A DNA stretch of 64,000 bases from assembly GCF_900143065.1 (NCBI RefSeq), contig NZ_FRCX01000001.1, positions 372,001 to 436,000 of the forward strand, given 5' to 3'. This document shows, piece after piece, positions 19,241 to 28,530 of this stretch (position 1 is the first letter of the stretch; each line of letters begins with the position of its first letter). The notes under the pieces were generated by a model. The model was given only the letters and a program-made list of their open reading frames with translations, was not told the DNA's origin and searched no databases. The translations under genes and the position numbers were made by a program. The stretch is from Duganella sacchari. GTDB lineage: Bacteria > Pseudomonadota > Gammaproteobacteria > Burkholderiales > Burkholderiaceae_D.

Positions 19241-20503
19241 ATGCGTCGTTTAAAAAAAGCTTCATCCCAAAAATTGTCTGCCGAGAGCCAGCGCCTCGCC
19301 ACCTACGCCCAGGCTGTCGGGCAGGCGGCCAGCCGTATCGAAGAGCGGGCCTGGGAACACTCTCTCGATGCACAGCTCCAGAAACTCCTGAAGACCGGCC
19401 ACCAGGAAACCGTTGATGCCACCCTCAACGCGCTGTTCAAGGAAGACCTGAACGCGTATGACGTGCTGATGGACAGCGTGGAAGCGGTCAGCGAATCGGG
19501 CACCTTCTCGATCGACACCGCCGACGGCGTCAGCAAGCCGTTTGACGTGCTGCTGGTGGCCGCGCCTCTGCTGGCCTGGACCCGCTTCGCGATTGCCTCC
19601 GGCGCGATCCCGGCGGACATCCTGCAAACGCTGTCGGCGCACTTCTCCGCCCACCTGCTGGCCGACGGCACGCAGATGGCGATGTCGCCTACCCTGTTCT
19701 CGATCGACCAGCTGCCGCGCAGCCACGTTGAAACCTATGGCAAGGTGCACAAGCTGGCGCAGGCCGCCGTCAAAGGCACGGTACTGAAGGCGGATACCAA
19801 AGTCCCTGAAACGGCGCCGTTCCTGGCCGACACGCGCTATCTGCTGGCGGCCGTGGTGGCGCCAGCGGGCGCACCGCTGTTCCGCTGGCAGATGCCCGAA
19901 CACCAGGCCAGCTTTGCCGCCGAGCGCAGCGCCGCGCTGGAGCAATGGCGCTTACAGGCAACGCCGACCGTCAACCGCCTGCTGCCGGGCTGCGGTGTCG
20001 AGCTGCTGCTGCCGGAAGCGTATTACATGGCCTGCCGCGAGGCGGACAAGCTGATCCGCCCGGTATCGATCCGCGCTGCGGTGCACTACCTGACGCACAC
20101 CTTGTCGGTCGAGCCATCCGAACTGCGCGCCGTGATCGCCGGCTTTGGCGAGGAAAGCGCCGACGGCCAGATCGATGAATACCGCGTGGCCTTCACGCAG
20201 CGTTCGTCGTCCGATGTGATCTACGGCGTGGTGTGGCCGTTGTACGGCCAGGAAGACGAGGAAGGCATGCCGCCCGAAGGCCCTGGCGCGCTCAGCGCGG
20301 TGCAAAAGCCGATGACGCCGGTGGAAGACATCATTTCCCACCTGAACGCGGCTGGCGTCACGCAGGTGAAAAAGCATAGCGAACGCTATGTGGTGGAGTT
20401 CTGCGATGACTGCGGTGCGCCCCTGTTTGCCGACCCGGTCGGTGAACTGGCGCATGCCGAAATGCCGGAAGATACACCGGCCGGCACGGAACACTTCCAC
20501 TAA
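19241..20503 (+). CDS. DUF2863 family protein
   Basis: A 420-residue cytoplasmic protein of the kind annotated as DUF2863 in Burkholderiales, commonly near acnA. It is very basic at the N-terminus (MRRLKKASSQKL), with a helical first part, an alpha/beta middle, and a C-terminal segment with two cysteines (VVEFCDDCGAPLFADP, about residues 387-402) that could bind metal. Function unknown. Terminator directly downstream. Confidence 0.75.
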   Translation: MRRLKKASSQKLSAESQRLATYAQAVGQAASRIEERAWEHSLDAQLQKLLKTGHQETVDATLNALFKEDLNAYDVLMDSVEAVSESGTFSIDTADGVSKPFDVLLVAAPLLAWTRFAIASGAIPADILQTLSAHFSAHLLADGTQMAMSPTLFSIDQLPRSHVETYGKVHKLAQAAVKGTVLKADTKVPETAPFLADTRYLLAAVVAPAGAPLFRWQMPEHQASFAAERSAALEQWRLQATPTVNRLLPGCGVELLLPEAYYMACREADKLIRPVSIRAAVHYLTHTLSVEPSELRAVIAGFGEESADGQIDEYRVAFTQRSSSDVIYGVVWPLYGQEDEEGMPPEGPGALSAVQKPMTPVEDIISHLNAAGVTQVKKHSERYVVEFCDDCGAPLFADPVGELAHAEMPEDTPAGTEHFH

Positions 20504-20510
20504 AACAAAA

Positions 20511-20535
20511 GCCCCTGATCTTCAGGGGCTTTTTT
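20511..20535 (+). terminator. Rho-independent terminator
   Basis: GCCCCTGA-TCT-TCAGGGGC (20511-20529) followed by six T residues, eight bases after the DUF2863 stop; A residues on the left side allow use from the minus strand as well. Confidence 0.9.
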
Positions 20536-20828
20536 CATTTTGGCGGCGACAAGTAAATGACGATCGGTTGATTGGCTTGCGGTACAGCTTGTGCCTGAAT
20601 CGGTTGAGTCTGTACCACGACTGGCGTTGCCGGAGCTACGGGCTTGAGTAACTGCCCCATCGCGGCCGCCAAACCGCCAAAGCCGATGAACAGGCCGATC
20701 ATGCTGCCTACCATCCACTTATGGATATCCGCACGCAGCGCCTCCACGTCCGCCTTGGTTGCCAAGGTCGGCAGTATCGTATCGAAGCGCGCTTCCAGCG
20801 CGGTTTGTCGTTCGCTGTCCATCCACAC
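20535..20828 (-). CDS. Small membrane protein with N-terminal coiled coil
   Basis: A 97-residue protein. An amphipathic helix (LEARFDTILPTLATKADVEA, about residues 10-35) leads into one membrane helix (MVGSMIGLFIGFGGLAAAMG, about 40-59). The Pro/Gln/Val-rich tail ends in YLSPPK. The TKADVEALRADI segment is like that of DUF1640/Bdr-type small coiled-coil membrane proteins. Start could be 20828 or 20822. No function assigned. Confidence 0.65.
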   Translation of the reverse strand: MWMDSERQTALEARFDTILPTLATKADVEALRADIHKWMVGSMIGLFIGFGGLAAAMGQLLKPVAPATPVVVQTQPIQAQAVPQANQPIVIYLSPPK

Positions 20829-20850
20829 AGCTTAGGACAAACCGGCTGCT

Positions 20851-21315
20851 TTACCAAGCGGAGTATGGGTGCTTGATCAGGTTGGAGTTGAGGTAGCGCA
20901 GATCGCTGGTGACTTCCTCGCCGATCCAGTCCGGCTTGTCGAACTGCTGGTCTTCCGACTGCAATTCAATTTCCGCCACCACCAGGCCGGCATTCACGCC
21001 GAGGAACTCATCCACTTCCCACACATTGCCGCCAAACGCGATGCGGCGCCGATACTTCTCGATCAACGGCTGCTCGCACAAGCCATCCAGCAGCTCAGCC
21101 GCTTCGGCGACGGGAATCTCGTACTCCCATTCGCCGCGCGTGGCTCCCTTGTTGGCGCCCTTGATCGTCAGCACCGCACGCTCGCCCTCGATGCGTACGC
21201 GCACCACGCGCTCCTTGTTCGACGACAGATAGCCCTGGCGAAAATGCACCGGCTCGCCAAGACGCATCCAGCCATCGCCGGACAACAGGAACTTGCGTTC
21301 GATCTCGACGCCCAC
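20851..21315 (-). CDS. CYTH-domain protein (triphosphate tunnel enzyme)
   Basis: A 154-residue CYTH protein. The defining EIERKFL motif is at residues 4-10, followed by the alternating basic/acidic beta strands of the triphosphate tunnel (VVRVRIEGERAVLTIKG, EWEYEIP, YRRRIAF, VWEVDEF, AEIELQSED). Bacterial members of this size hydrolyse inorganic triphosphate or bind adenylate-like substrates. Its start lies two bases from the M14 peptidase stop, so both are probably on one transcript. Confidence 0.9.
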   Translation of the reverse strand: MGVEIERKFLLSGDGWMRLGEPVHFRQGYLSSNKERVVRVRIEGERAVLTIKGANKGATRGEWEYEIPVAEAAELLDGLCEQPLIEKYRRRIAFGGNVWEVDEFLGVNAGLVVAEIELQSEDQQFDKPDWIGEEVTSDLRYLNSNLIKHPYSAW

Positions 21316-21317
21316 GA

Positions 21318-22445
21318 TCAGTAGTCGCCCAGCGACAGCAGGATAGGCTGCAGGATCGCCGCGCCCAGCGCCGCACTGCGCGCGCCATTCCAGCCCACGT
21401 GCGCATCCGGCAGATCCGCGTTGTCCTTGAACGGCATTTCCAGCGTCAGCGCCAGGCAGCCGAAGTGGTGGCCGACGTACTTCGAGGCCAGCGTCAGCAT
21501 GTCTTCCTTGTACTTGCTGGCGGCATAGCCATACTTGTCCTGGAAGTCCGGCGAGGCGTTCTTGTAGCGGTCAATGAAAGCCTGCTGCTTGGCGCGGCGC
21601 TCGTCGCTGAAGTTCTCCAGCATCTCGTTACCCGCCACGAAGTTGTACGGCAGCGCTTCATCACCGTGGATGTCGAAGAACATATCGATGCCGGTTTCGT
21701 GCATCTTCTGCTTCACGTACAGTACTTCCGGGCTACGCTCAACGGATGGCGTCATCCATTCGCGGTTCAGGTTGGCGCCAGCTGCGTTGGTACGCAGGTT
21801 GCCGCGCACCGAGCCGTCCGGATTCATGTTCGGCACGATGTAGAACACGCAGCTTTGCAGCAGCTTGCGCGCGATCGGGTTCGCATCGTCCAGCAGCGAA
21901 TCGATCAGGCCTTCGATGAACCATTCCGCCATCGACTCGCCAGGGTGCTGGCGCGCGATAAACCAGATTTTCTTTTCCGCTTCCGGCTTGCCGATGACCA
22001 CCAGATTCATGTCGCGGCCATCCACGGTGCTGCCCAGGTCATGCACGCGGGCCAGCGGATGCTCACCCACTTCGCCCAGCAGGCGCAGATGGCGCTCGAA
22101 CGAATACGGCTCGAAGTACGCGTAGTAGATGCTGTCCGTATCCGGCGCGTGGTTGATCGTCATGACCTCGCCATCAAAGCTGGTCGGCACGCGGAACCAG
22201 TTTTCCGTGTCGTAGCTGGCCACGGCCTGATAGTCCTCGTAGCCCTTGGCGTAGGTGGCGCTGCCGGCATTCAGGAAGCGCATAGTGAGCTTCTGGCCAC
22301 GCGCGCCCTGCACGCGGAAGTGGAACCACTGGTGGATGTCCGCGTGCGAATCCTTGCGCAGATTCAGTTCGATGTTGGCGGCACTATCGGCGCGCAGCAC
22401 TTCAATGGCGCCGGAGTCGAAGTTCTGGCTGATTTTAATGGTCAT
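21318..22445 (-). CDS. M14-family zinc carboxypeptidase (cytosolic carboxypeptidase-like)
   Basis: A 375-residue protein. The N-terminal beta-sandwich-like domain (about 1-120) is like that of cytosolic carboxypeptidases (CCP/AGBL type). The peptidase domain shows the zinc motif RQHPGES (HxxE, about residue 165), NMNPDGSVRGNLRTNAAG with the specificity Arg/Asn, and DIHGDE supplying the third ligand. The proposed catalytic Glu is in LEMPFKDN. No signal peptide, so it acts in the cytoplasm, perhaps on C-terminal Glu or modified tails. Upstream neighbour on the same strand is the CoA-transferase. Confidence 0.9.
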   Translation of the reverse strand: MTIKISQNFDSGAIEVLRADSAANIELNLRKDSHADIHQWFHFRVQGARGQKLTMRFLNAGSATYAKGYEDYQAVASYDTENWFRVPTSFDGEVMTINHAPDTDSIYYAYFEPYSFERHLRLLGEVGEHPLARVHDLGSTVDGRDMNLVVIGKPEAEKKIWFIARQHPGESMAEWFIEGLIDSLLDDANPIARKLLQSCVFYIVPNMNPDGSVRGNLRTNAAGANLNREWMTPSVERSPEVLYVKQKMHETGIDMFFDIHGDEALPYNFVAGNEMLENFSDERRAKQQAFIDRYKNASPDFQDKYGYAASKYKEDMLTLASKYVGHHFGCLALTLEMPFKDNADLPDAHVGWNGARSAALGAAILQPILLSLGDY

Positions 22446-22478
22446 GTTGATCCAATATTAAGTGAATACTGATGACCA

Positions 22479-23972
22479 TTATTTTACCAGCATGCTCCCT
22501 TCCCGTTTATAGCGGGCGTGCCACGACAAGGCCTTCTCCAGAACGTGCGGCGTCTGGCCGCCGCCTTGCAGCGCTTCCTCGAGATAGGTGCGCAACTGCG
22601 GGCGGTAATCCGGATGGGCGCAATTTTCGATGATCAGCGGCGCACGCTCACGCGGCGCCAGGCCACGCAGGTCCGCCAGGCCGTGCTCCGTCACCAGCAC
22701 ATCGACATCGTGTTCGGTATGATCGACGTGCGCCGCAAACGGCACCACGCTGGAAATTGCGCCATCCTTGGCCACCGATTTGCTGACAAAGATGGACAGC
22801 TGGCCGTTGCGCGCAAAGTCGCCCGAGCCGCCGATACCGTTCATCATGTGCGTGCCGCCGACGTGGGTCGAATTCACATTGCCGTAAATATCAAACTCCA
22901 GCGCCGTATTCAGCGCGATGATGCCGAGCCGGCGCACCACCTCGGGATGATTGCTGATTTCCTGCGGGCGCAGCACGATGCGCTCGCGGTACTTCTCCAG
23001 ATTGTGGATGAACTTCTCATGCATGGCCGCCGACAGCGTGATCGACGACGCCGATGCCATCGACAGCTGGCCGGAGTCCAGCAGCTCAATCGCGCTGTCC
23101 TGCAGCACCTCGGAGTACATCGTCATGTCGCGGAATGGCGAATCGATCAGGCCATGCAGCACGGCGTTGGCGATGGTGCCAATGCCCGCCTGCAGTGGAC
23201 GCAGCGACGGGTCCATGCGCCCTGCCTTCACCTCGCCTTCCAGGAAGCGGATGACGTGGCGCGCAATGGCATCCGTCTCTTCATCCGGCGGCAGCGCATT
23301 CGACGGGCTGTCCGGACTATCGGTAATGACAACGGCGGCAATGCGGTCCGGATGAACCGGAATCGAGGTCCAGCCCATGCGCTGCCAGGGCGTCAGCAGC
23401 GGAATCGCGCCCCGGTGCGGACGATTGCCCGGCACATAAATATCGTGGAAGCCTTCCAGCGCCAGCGGCGCGCTCAGATTGATCTCGACAATCACCTTGT
23501 CCGCCTGCTGCACGAAGTTGGCCGTGTTCCCGACTGACATGGTGGGAATGATGCCGCCATCCGGCGTAATCGCCACCGCCTCGATCACCGCGATGTCCAC
23601 CGCTTTCAGGTCGCCAGAGCGCAGCTGTTCTGCGGTCTCGGACAAGTGCTGGTCAATGAACATGACCTCACCGGAATTGATCTTGCGGCGCAGCGCCGCA
23701 TCGGCCTGGAACGGCATGCGGCGCGCGACCACGCCTGCATTGGCCATCAAACCATCGCTGTCATTGCCCAGCGACGCGCCGGTCAGCAGCGTCAGGTGCA
23801 GCGGCGACTGGCGCGCACGTTCGACCAGTGCGGCCGGCAGCGCCTTGGCGTCTCCGGCGCGGGTAAAACCGCTCATGCCGACGGTCATGCCGTCTTTGAA
23901 TAACAGGGCAGCTTGTTCAGCGCTCATCAATTTGTTCATGAGCGCCGAGCGGCGAATGCGATCTTCGTACAT
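22479..23972 (-). CDS. Acetyl-CoA hydrolase / succinyl-CoA:acetate CoA-transferase family protein
   Basis: A 497-residue family I-type CoA-transferase. Landmarks are the N-terminal GMTVGMSGFTRAGDAKALP glycine-rich region, the catalytic-Glu region ALNTALEFDIYGNVNSTHVG (Glu within EFDIYGN, near residue 290-300), and the C-terminal VVTEHGLADLRGLAPRERA signature. It would move CoA between acetate and succinate (or propionate), linking acetate overflow with the TCA cycle. It is divergent from a LysR gene 85 bases away that probably controls it. Confidence 0.9.
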   Translation of the reverse strand: MYEDRIRRSALMNKLMSAEQAALLFKDGMTVGMSGFTRAGDAKALPAALVERARQSPLHLTLLTGASLGNDSDGLMANAGVVARRMPFQADAALRRKINSGEVMFIDQHLSETAEQLRSGDLKAVDIAVIEAVAITPDGGIIPTMSVGNTANFVQQADKVIVEINLSAPLALEGFHDIYVPGNRPHRGAIPLLTPWQRMGWTSIPVHPDRIAAVVITDSPDSPSNALPPDEETDAIARHVIRFLEGEVKAGRMDPSLRPLQAGIGTIANAVLHGLIDSPFRDMTMYSEVLQDSAIELLDSGQLSMASASSITLSAAMHEKFIHNLEKYRERIVLRPQEISNHPEVVRRLGIIALNTALEFDIYGNVNSTHVGGTHMMNGIGGSGDFARNGQLSIFVSKSVAKDGAISSVVPFAAHVDHTEHDVDVLVTEHGLADLRGLAPRERAPLIIENCAHPDYRPQLRTYLEEALQGGGQTPHVLEKALSWHARYKREGSMLVK

Positions 23973-24057
23973 GGGTTCTCCTCATTCTTTGTTTCAGTAT
24001 AGAATCAGGAAAAAGTCGTATCATGACTAAAATTCTCCATTTCCAGTCGCAAAATTC

Positions 24058-24939
24058 ATGGACCTGCGCTCGCTCCGCTACTTCGTCGAAACCATCCGCC
24101 TGAACAGTTTTACGCAGGCAGCGGAGTCGCTGCACGTTACCCAGTCGACTATCAGCAAAATGGTGCGGCAACTGGAAGAGGAAGTCGGCGCGCAGCTGCT
24201 GCTACGCGAAGGCCGCAAGCTGACGCTGACCGACACCGGCAATGTGGTCTACGCGCGCGGCGTGGAGATGCTGGCCACCATGCGCCAGCTAGCGGCCGAA
24301 GTGCGCGACACGCAGTCGCTGGAACGCGGCCACCTGACCGTCGGCATCCCGCCCATGATCAACCTGTTGTTCACGCCCGTACTGAAAGCCTTCCGCCAGC
24401 GCCATCCCAACATCACGCTGACGCTGCAGGAGGATGCCGGCCAGGCGATAGAACGCCAGGTGGCGCAAGGCGATCTGGAAATCGGCATGACGGTGCTGCC
24501 TGCCGATCCGCTACTCGGCCTGCAGTCCGCGCCCATCGCCAGCTATCCGGTCTGGGCGCTGGCGGCGCGCGGCACCTTCCAGAAAGGCCGCAACACGATC
24601 AAACTGAAGTCGCTGGCGAAGACGCCGCTGGTGCTGTTGAAAGACGATTTCGCCATGACACGCGCGCTGCGCGCAGCCTTTTCCGACGCCGGCTTCGAGC
24701 CCGTCATCGCAGCGCAAAGCGGCCAGTGGGACTGGCTGGTGGCCATGGCATCGGCCGGCATGGGCGTCGCGCTGCTGCCCGAGCCTTTTATCCATCGCCT
24801 GGCCATCGGCCGCCTGGATGCAGTCAAGCTGGTGGATCCTGAGCTGCCGTGGCAACCAGCCCACGTCTGGCGCGGCAGCTATCTGTCACACGCAGCACGG
24901 GCATGGCTGGACGTGTGCCACGACGTGCTGGGCGCCTAG
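24058..24939 (+). CDS. LysR-family transcriptional regulator
   Basis: A 293-residue LysR regulator. The helix-turn-helix is at residues 1-60 (LRSLRYFVETIRLNSFTQAA, HVTQSTISKMVRQLEEEVG), followed by a periplasmic-binding-protein-like effector domain beginning about 90. It resembles the CynR/CidR-like group that often controls acetate or small-molecule metabolism. It is divergent from the CoA-transferase gene, its likely target, and its end overlaps the convergent patatin gene by four bases. Confidence 0.92.
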   Translation: MDLRSLRYFVETIRLNSFTQAAESLHVTQSTISKMVRQLEEEVGAQLLLREGRKLTLTDTGNVVYARGVEMLATMRQLAAEVRDTQSLERGHLTVGIPPMINLLFTPVLKAFRQRHPNITLTLQEDAGQAIERQVAQGDLEIGMTVLPADPLLGLQSAPIASYPVWALAARGTFQKGRNTIKLKSLAKTPLVLLKDDFAMTRALRAAFSDAGFEPVIAAQSGQWDWLVAMASAGMGVALLPEPFIHRLAIGRLDAVKLVDPELPWQPAHVWRGSYLSHAARAWLDVCHDVLGA

Positions 24940-26042
24940 TGCTCCGGCAGCTCGTGGATGGCAATGCCTTCGATAGGATCAATCGGCTGATCCCACGGGC
25001 GTAGCGTGATGAAGCGCTGCGTATCGTCATAGCCCGCCTGCCAGCGCGCGCGGATGCCGGACGCGCTGAAGTCGATATCCTTGGTGTGATCCTCATTGCC
25101 GATGCGCGGCGCGCGCAGCGAGACTATATGCATATCCGTGCCGCAGCCCCATGACGCCAGCTCACGCACATCCGCCTGCGCCAGTTCCTGCTGCGGCAGA
25201 TGCTTGGTCAGCTCGCGGATCACATGGCGCAGCCGGTGCAGCTTGCGCTGCTGCTCGATATTGCTGGCGCGGCTCGCGTACTGGATCTCCTTGTGCTTGT
25301 CCAGCACATCCATCACGCTTTGCGGCTCGCTGCCATCCGGGTTCCACACCTGCACGGAGAAGATCACCGAGCTGCGGCGCGGCTCATCATCGAGCACCGC
25401 CTCAATCGGCGTATTGGAATAGATGCCGCCGTCCCAGTAAGGCTCACCGTCGATGCGCACCGCAGGGAATGCCGGCGGCAGCGCACCAGACGCCATCACA
25501 TGCTCGACGCACAGCGGCTCCCTGCGCGTATCGAAATAGCGCATCGCGCCGCTGCGCGCATTCACCGCGCCCACCGTCAGGCGCATATGCTTCGCATTGA
25601 GATAATCAAAGTCCACCAGCGCTTCCAGCGTGCTGCGCAAAGGCGTGGTCTGATAAAACGATGCATGCTCGATGCCGACCCGCGCTTCCGGATTCCACCA
25701 CGACGCCAGGTTAGGCTCAAAGAACGCCGGTATGCCCTGCCCCACCGTAATCGCGTTGGCGATCGCACGCGGCATGGTGGAAAAGCCAAACGAGTTGCGC
25801 TCCATGCGATGCCAGAATTCGCGCAACTGGTCCAGCCGGCGCTCCGGCGGATTACCGGCGATGATGGCGCCATTGATCGCGCCGATGGACGTGCCGATCA
25901 CCCAGTCCGGCTCGATGCCGGCTTCGTGCAAGGCCTGGTAGACACCCAGTTGATAGGCGCCCAATGCGCCGCCGCCCTGCAGGACCAGAACAATCTGGCC
26001 CGGCAAGGCGATCGACGGCGGGCAAGCGGGTTTGCGGCTCAA
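24936..26042 (-). CDS. Patatin-like phospholipase
   Basis: A 368-residue lipid acyl hydrolase. The oxyanion motif is GGGALGAYQLGVYQAL (about residues 20-35), the nucleophile elbow GTSIGAINGA (about 49-58) holds the serine, and the dyad aspartate is in YWDGGIYSNTP (about 195-205). The C-terminal 130 residues match the DUF3734-type extension common in these proteobacterial patatins. No signal peptide. Possible role in membrane lipid or polyhydroxyalkanoate turnover; not decidable here. Confidence 0.92.
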   Translation of the reverse strand: MSRKPACPPSIALPGQIVLVLQGGGALGAYQLGVYQALHEAGIEPDWVIGTSIGAINGAIIAGNPPERRLDQLREFWHRMERNSFGFSTMPRAIANAITVGQGIPAFFEPNLASWWNPEARVGIEHASFYQTTPLRSTLEALVDFDYLNAKHMRLTVGAVNARSGAMRYFDTRREPLCVEHVMASGALPPAFPAVRIDGEPYWDGGIYSNTPIEAVLDDEPRRSSVIFSVQVWNPDGSEPQSVMDVLDKHKEIQYASRASNIEQQRKLHRLRHVIRELTKHLPQQELAQADVRELASWGCGTDMHIVSLRAPRIGNEDHTKDIDFSASGIRARWQAGYDDTQRFITLRPWDQPIDPIEGIAIHELPEH

Positions 26043-26109
26043 ATCAGACCTCCACGGTGCACTGCAACATCACGATTGTAGTGCACTTCGTGGCCGGCTG
26101 CCGTCACCT

Positions 26110-27573
26110 TTAGGCCACGTTGACGCCGCGTGCTTTAAGTGCTGCGCGCACGCCCGCACCGTAGGCTGGATCGGCCTGGTCGAAATGCGCCAGTTGCCGG
26201 TTGATGATCTCGGCACTGACCTGGCTCAGCGGACCTGCGATGTTGGCGAACAGGTTTTGCTGCTCGTCCGCTGGCATCAGGCGGAACAGATCACCGGCTT
26301 GCGTGTAATCGTCCTCCTTGCCACGGCCATCGTAGCGCCCCGCCGCGCATTCCAGCGCCAGCGGTGGTTCGCCATGGCCCATGCCGTGTGGATTGCTGCC
26401 ATTGGCCTGCACCGGATCATAGTTCTGCGAGGCGCCACCGTTGAACGTCGCCATCGCGCCATCGCGCTGCTGGTTGTGGAACGGGCAGCGCGGTGCGTTC
26501 ACCGGCAGATGCTGGTGGTTGGTGCCGACGCGGTACAGCTGTGCATCGTGGTAAGCGAACAAACGCGCCTGCAGCATCTTGTCCGGCGAGTAGCCCAGGC
26601 CCGGCACCACGTTCGACGGCGACAACGCAGCCTGTTCCACTTCCGCGTGGTAGTTGACCGGATTGCGGTTCAGCTCCAGTACACCCACTTGCAGCAGCGG
26701 GAAATCCGCATGCGGCCAGACCTTGGTCAGATCAAACGGATTCCAGCCAGTGCGCGCTTCCCATGCCGCCAGCTCAGCCTCGGTAGCCACCTGCACCTTG
26801 ACGTCCCAGCGCGGGAAGTCACCGCGTGCAATCGCGTTGAACAGATCACGCTGCGAGTAGTCTGGATCGGTGCCGGCAATGCGTACCGCTTCGTCGGCGC
26901 TCAGGTTCTTGATCCCTTGCTGCGTCAGGAAATGCCACTTTACATACACACGTTCACCGGCGGCGTTAATCAGGCTGTAGGTGTGGCTGCCGAAGCCGTG
27001 CATGTGACGGTAGCCATCCGGCGTGCCACGGCTGGAAAACAGCGTCGTCACCTGGTGCAGGCTCTCGGGCGTGCGGCTCCAGAAATCAAACATCGCGGTT
27101 GGCGATTTCAGATTGGTTTGCGGATCGCGCTTTTGCGTGTGGATGAAGTCCGGGAACTTGATGCCGTCCTTCAGGAAGAACACCGGCGTGTTGTTCCCCA
27201 CCAGATCCCAGTTGCCTTCTTCGGTATAGAAGCGCAATGCAAAGCCGCGTGGATCACGCTCCGTATCAGCGCTGCCCTTCTCACCGCCCACGGTCGAAAA
27301 GCGCAGGAAGGTGTCGGTCTGCTTGCCCACTTCCGCAAACAGCCTGGCCTTGGAGTACTTGGTGATATCGCCGGTGACAGTGAACGTACCATACGCCCCC
27401 GAACCCTTGGCGTGCACGACACGCTCAGGAATGCGCTCGCGGTTGAAATGCTGGAGTTTTTCAATCAGATGGAAGTCCTGCAGCAGCACCGGGCCACGCG
27501 GGCCGGCGGTCAGGGAATTCTGGTTATCGGCGACAGGGATGCCGGAGGCGGTCGTGATAGGTGGTTGGCTCAT
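26110..27573 (-). CDS. katA: Monofunctional haem catalase
   Basis: A 487-residue small-subunit catalase that decomposes hydrogen peroxide. The distal-site histidine is in RVVHAKGSGAYG (about residue 55). The conserved FSTVGGEKGSADTERDPRGF follows, and the proximal haem-ligand tyrosine sits in RLFAYHDAQLYRVG (about 340). The ATG at 27573 (MSQPPITTASG) follows GAGGAGC with good spacing; the frame continues upstream to 27627 without a ribosome site. Downstream is the patatin gene, upstream the degraded region. Confidence 0.95.
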   Translation of the reverse strand: MSQPPITTASGIPVADNQNSLTAGPRGPVLLQDFHLIEKLQHFNRERIPERVVHAKGSGAYGTFTVTGDITKYSKARLFAEVGKQTDTFLRFSTVGGEKGSADTERDPRGFALRFYTEEGNWDLVGNNTPVFFLKDGIKFPDFIHTQKRDPQTNLKSPTAMFDFWSRTPESLHQVTTLFSSRGTPDGYRHMHGFGSHTYSLINAAGERVYVKWHFLTQQGIKNLSADEAVRIAGTDPDYSQRDLFNAIARGDFPRWDVKVQVATEAELAAWEARTGWNPFDLTKVWPHADFPLLQVGVLELNRNPVNYHAEVEQAALSPSNVVPGLGYSPDKMLQARLFAYHDAQLYRVGTNHQHLPVNAPRCPFHNQQRDGAMATFNGGASQNYDPVQANGSNPHGMGHGEPPLALECAAGRYDGRGKEDDYTQAGDLFRLMPADEQQNLFANIAGPLSQVSAEIINRQLAHFDQADPAYGAGVRAALKARGVNVA

Positions 27574-27656
27574 ACTATAGCTCCTCGTTATTTGATAGCG
27601 TGGAGCTATTTTACCCAGTGGGGTCAATAAATAAAATCTATATATATCTATGATAT

Positions 27657-27883
27657 TTATAGATAATTTCTATCGAAATGCTTCCAGCTATATTGAAGTC
27701 CGGCGTTGGTCGATAGCGCGATGATGTCGCGCTGGCCCGTCTCCTGTAGCATATCGTCAGCCAGGAAAGCTTCTACCATCAAGTTGGATCGTCACCGTCG
27801 ATGGATAACGCGTAGAGGCGACTGACACTGGAAAAGGCGGCCAGCGCGGCGCCAAGCTGATCTGTTATTGCTGTGATTTGCAT
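27657..27883 (-). pseudogene. 5' remnant of a VgrG-type (T6SS spike) gene, frameshifted and truncated
   Basis: Reading from ATG at 27883 gives 34 codons (MQITAITDQLGAALAAF, then RLYALSIDGDDPT) to a stop at 27779-27781. Shifting frame at that point continues LMVEAFLADDMLQETG and RDIIALSTNAGL, ending at 27657. The two parts together look like the first 65-75 residues of a type VI secretion VgrG/Rhs-type protein, after which similarity stops. The rest of the gap between katA and 27998 is AT-richer and shows nothing else. Identification is from memory of the family pattern and moderately certain. Confidence 0.5.
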
Positions 27884-27997
27884 ATTAAAACACGGGATAC
27901 CAAGTTACTTTTTTAACATTATCCCTCGGGAAAAGAAATTCCCGCGTTCAATTGCAATCTCACCAAAAATCACAGCAAATGACGCGTGTGGCTGCAA

Positions 27998-28454
27998 TCA
28001 TGGCTCATCGTTTGGTTTTCCGACAAAGGGAATCGGATGGGCTGCGTTATATGGGACGATAGACGTGACGATGACACGCACTTCATCATTTGGAAAAAAG
28101 TGGATGTAGATACTGCCTGTCTGACTATATTTTTCGACCTCCACTATTTTTTCTTTCACAATGTCCTGAATCCCCACAGGCATATTCCATCTCACCAGTA
28201 CTTTCATTCCCGGATACCAAACGCGTGGGATAGAAGCACAGCAAATGTTAGCCACGCCAGCGCCCCAGCGATCCATCCCCCCCGCCCGCGCCGTCAACCG
28301 AAGCAGAGTAGATGTAATTGCCGGTATGGTTGACAATCCCGACCTGCGCGGGGGCCCTGTCGATGGCTTGCTGCAGCGGTTTGCCGGCCGTACATCCGGT
28401 AAATGCCAAAACTAAAACAACGGCCAATGGGAGTAAATATGCATGTCGCTTCAT
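27998..28454 (-). pseudogene. DUF3304-type lipoprotein gene interrupted by a frameshift in a G7 tract
   Basis: The first frame begins MKRHAYLLPLAVVLVLAF with a lipobox-like FTGC, runs through VGIVNHTGNYIYSASVDG and ends at 28248. The second frame continues with the expected RWGAGVANICCASIP, YPGMKVLVRW, IYIHFFPNDEVRV and ends at 27998. The two join if one base is removed from the seven-C run at 28277-28283 (seven G on the coding strand). The joined protein would be about 150 residues, a DUF3304 lipoprotein of the kind often found beside vgrG and effector genes. Sequencing error, true pseudogene or phase variation are all possible. Confidence 0.7.
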
Positions 28455-28485
28455 TTTCTCTTTCCTGATTATCTAGCACGGACGT

Positions 28486-28513
28486 AAAAAAGCCGACCCG
28501 CAGGCCGGCTTTT
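28486..28513 (-). terminator. Rho-independent terminator after cphA
   Basis: Read on the minus strand, AAAAGCCG and CGGCTTTT arms surround a GC-rich loop and end in a run of T residues. It lies 18 bases after the cphA stop (28531) and separates cphA from the DUF3304 remnant. Confidence 0.8.
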
Positions 28514-28530
28514 GAAGGAAGCTGAAATCC

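Noticed and set aside
26043-27630. Long plus-strand open frame across the catalase gene
   Set aside because: Antisense shadow; the minus strand has complete catalase motifs and a ribosome site.
27628-27997. Possible insertion-sequence remnant in the AT-rich gap
   Set aside because: No terminal inverted repeats, target duplication or transposase similarity seen; only the VgrG-like fragment could be supported.
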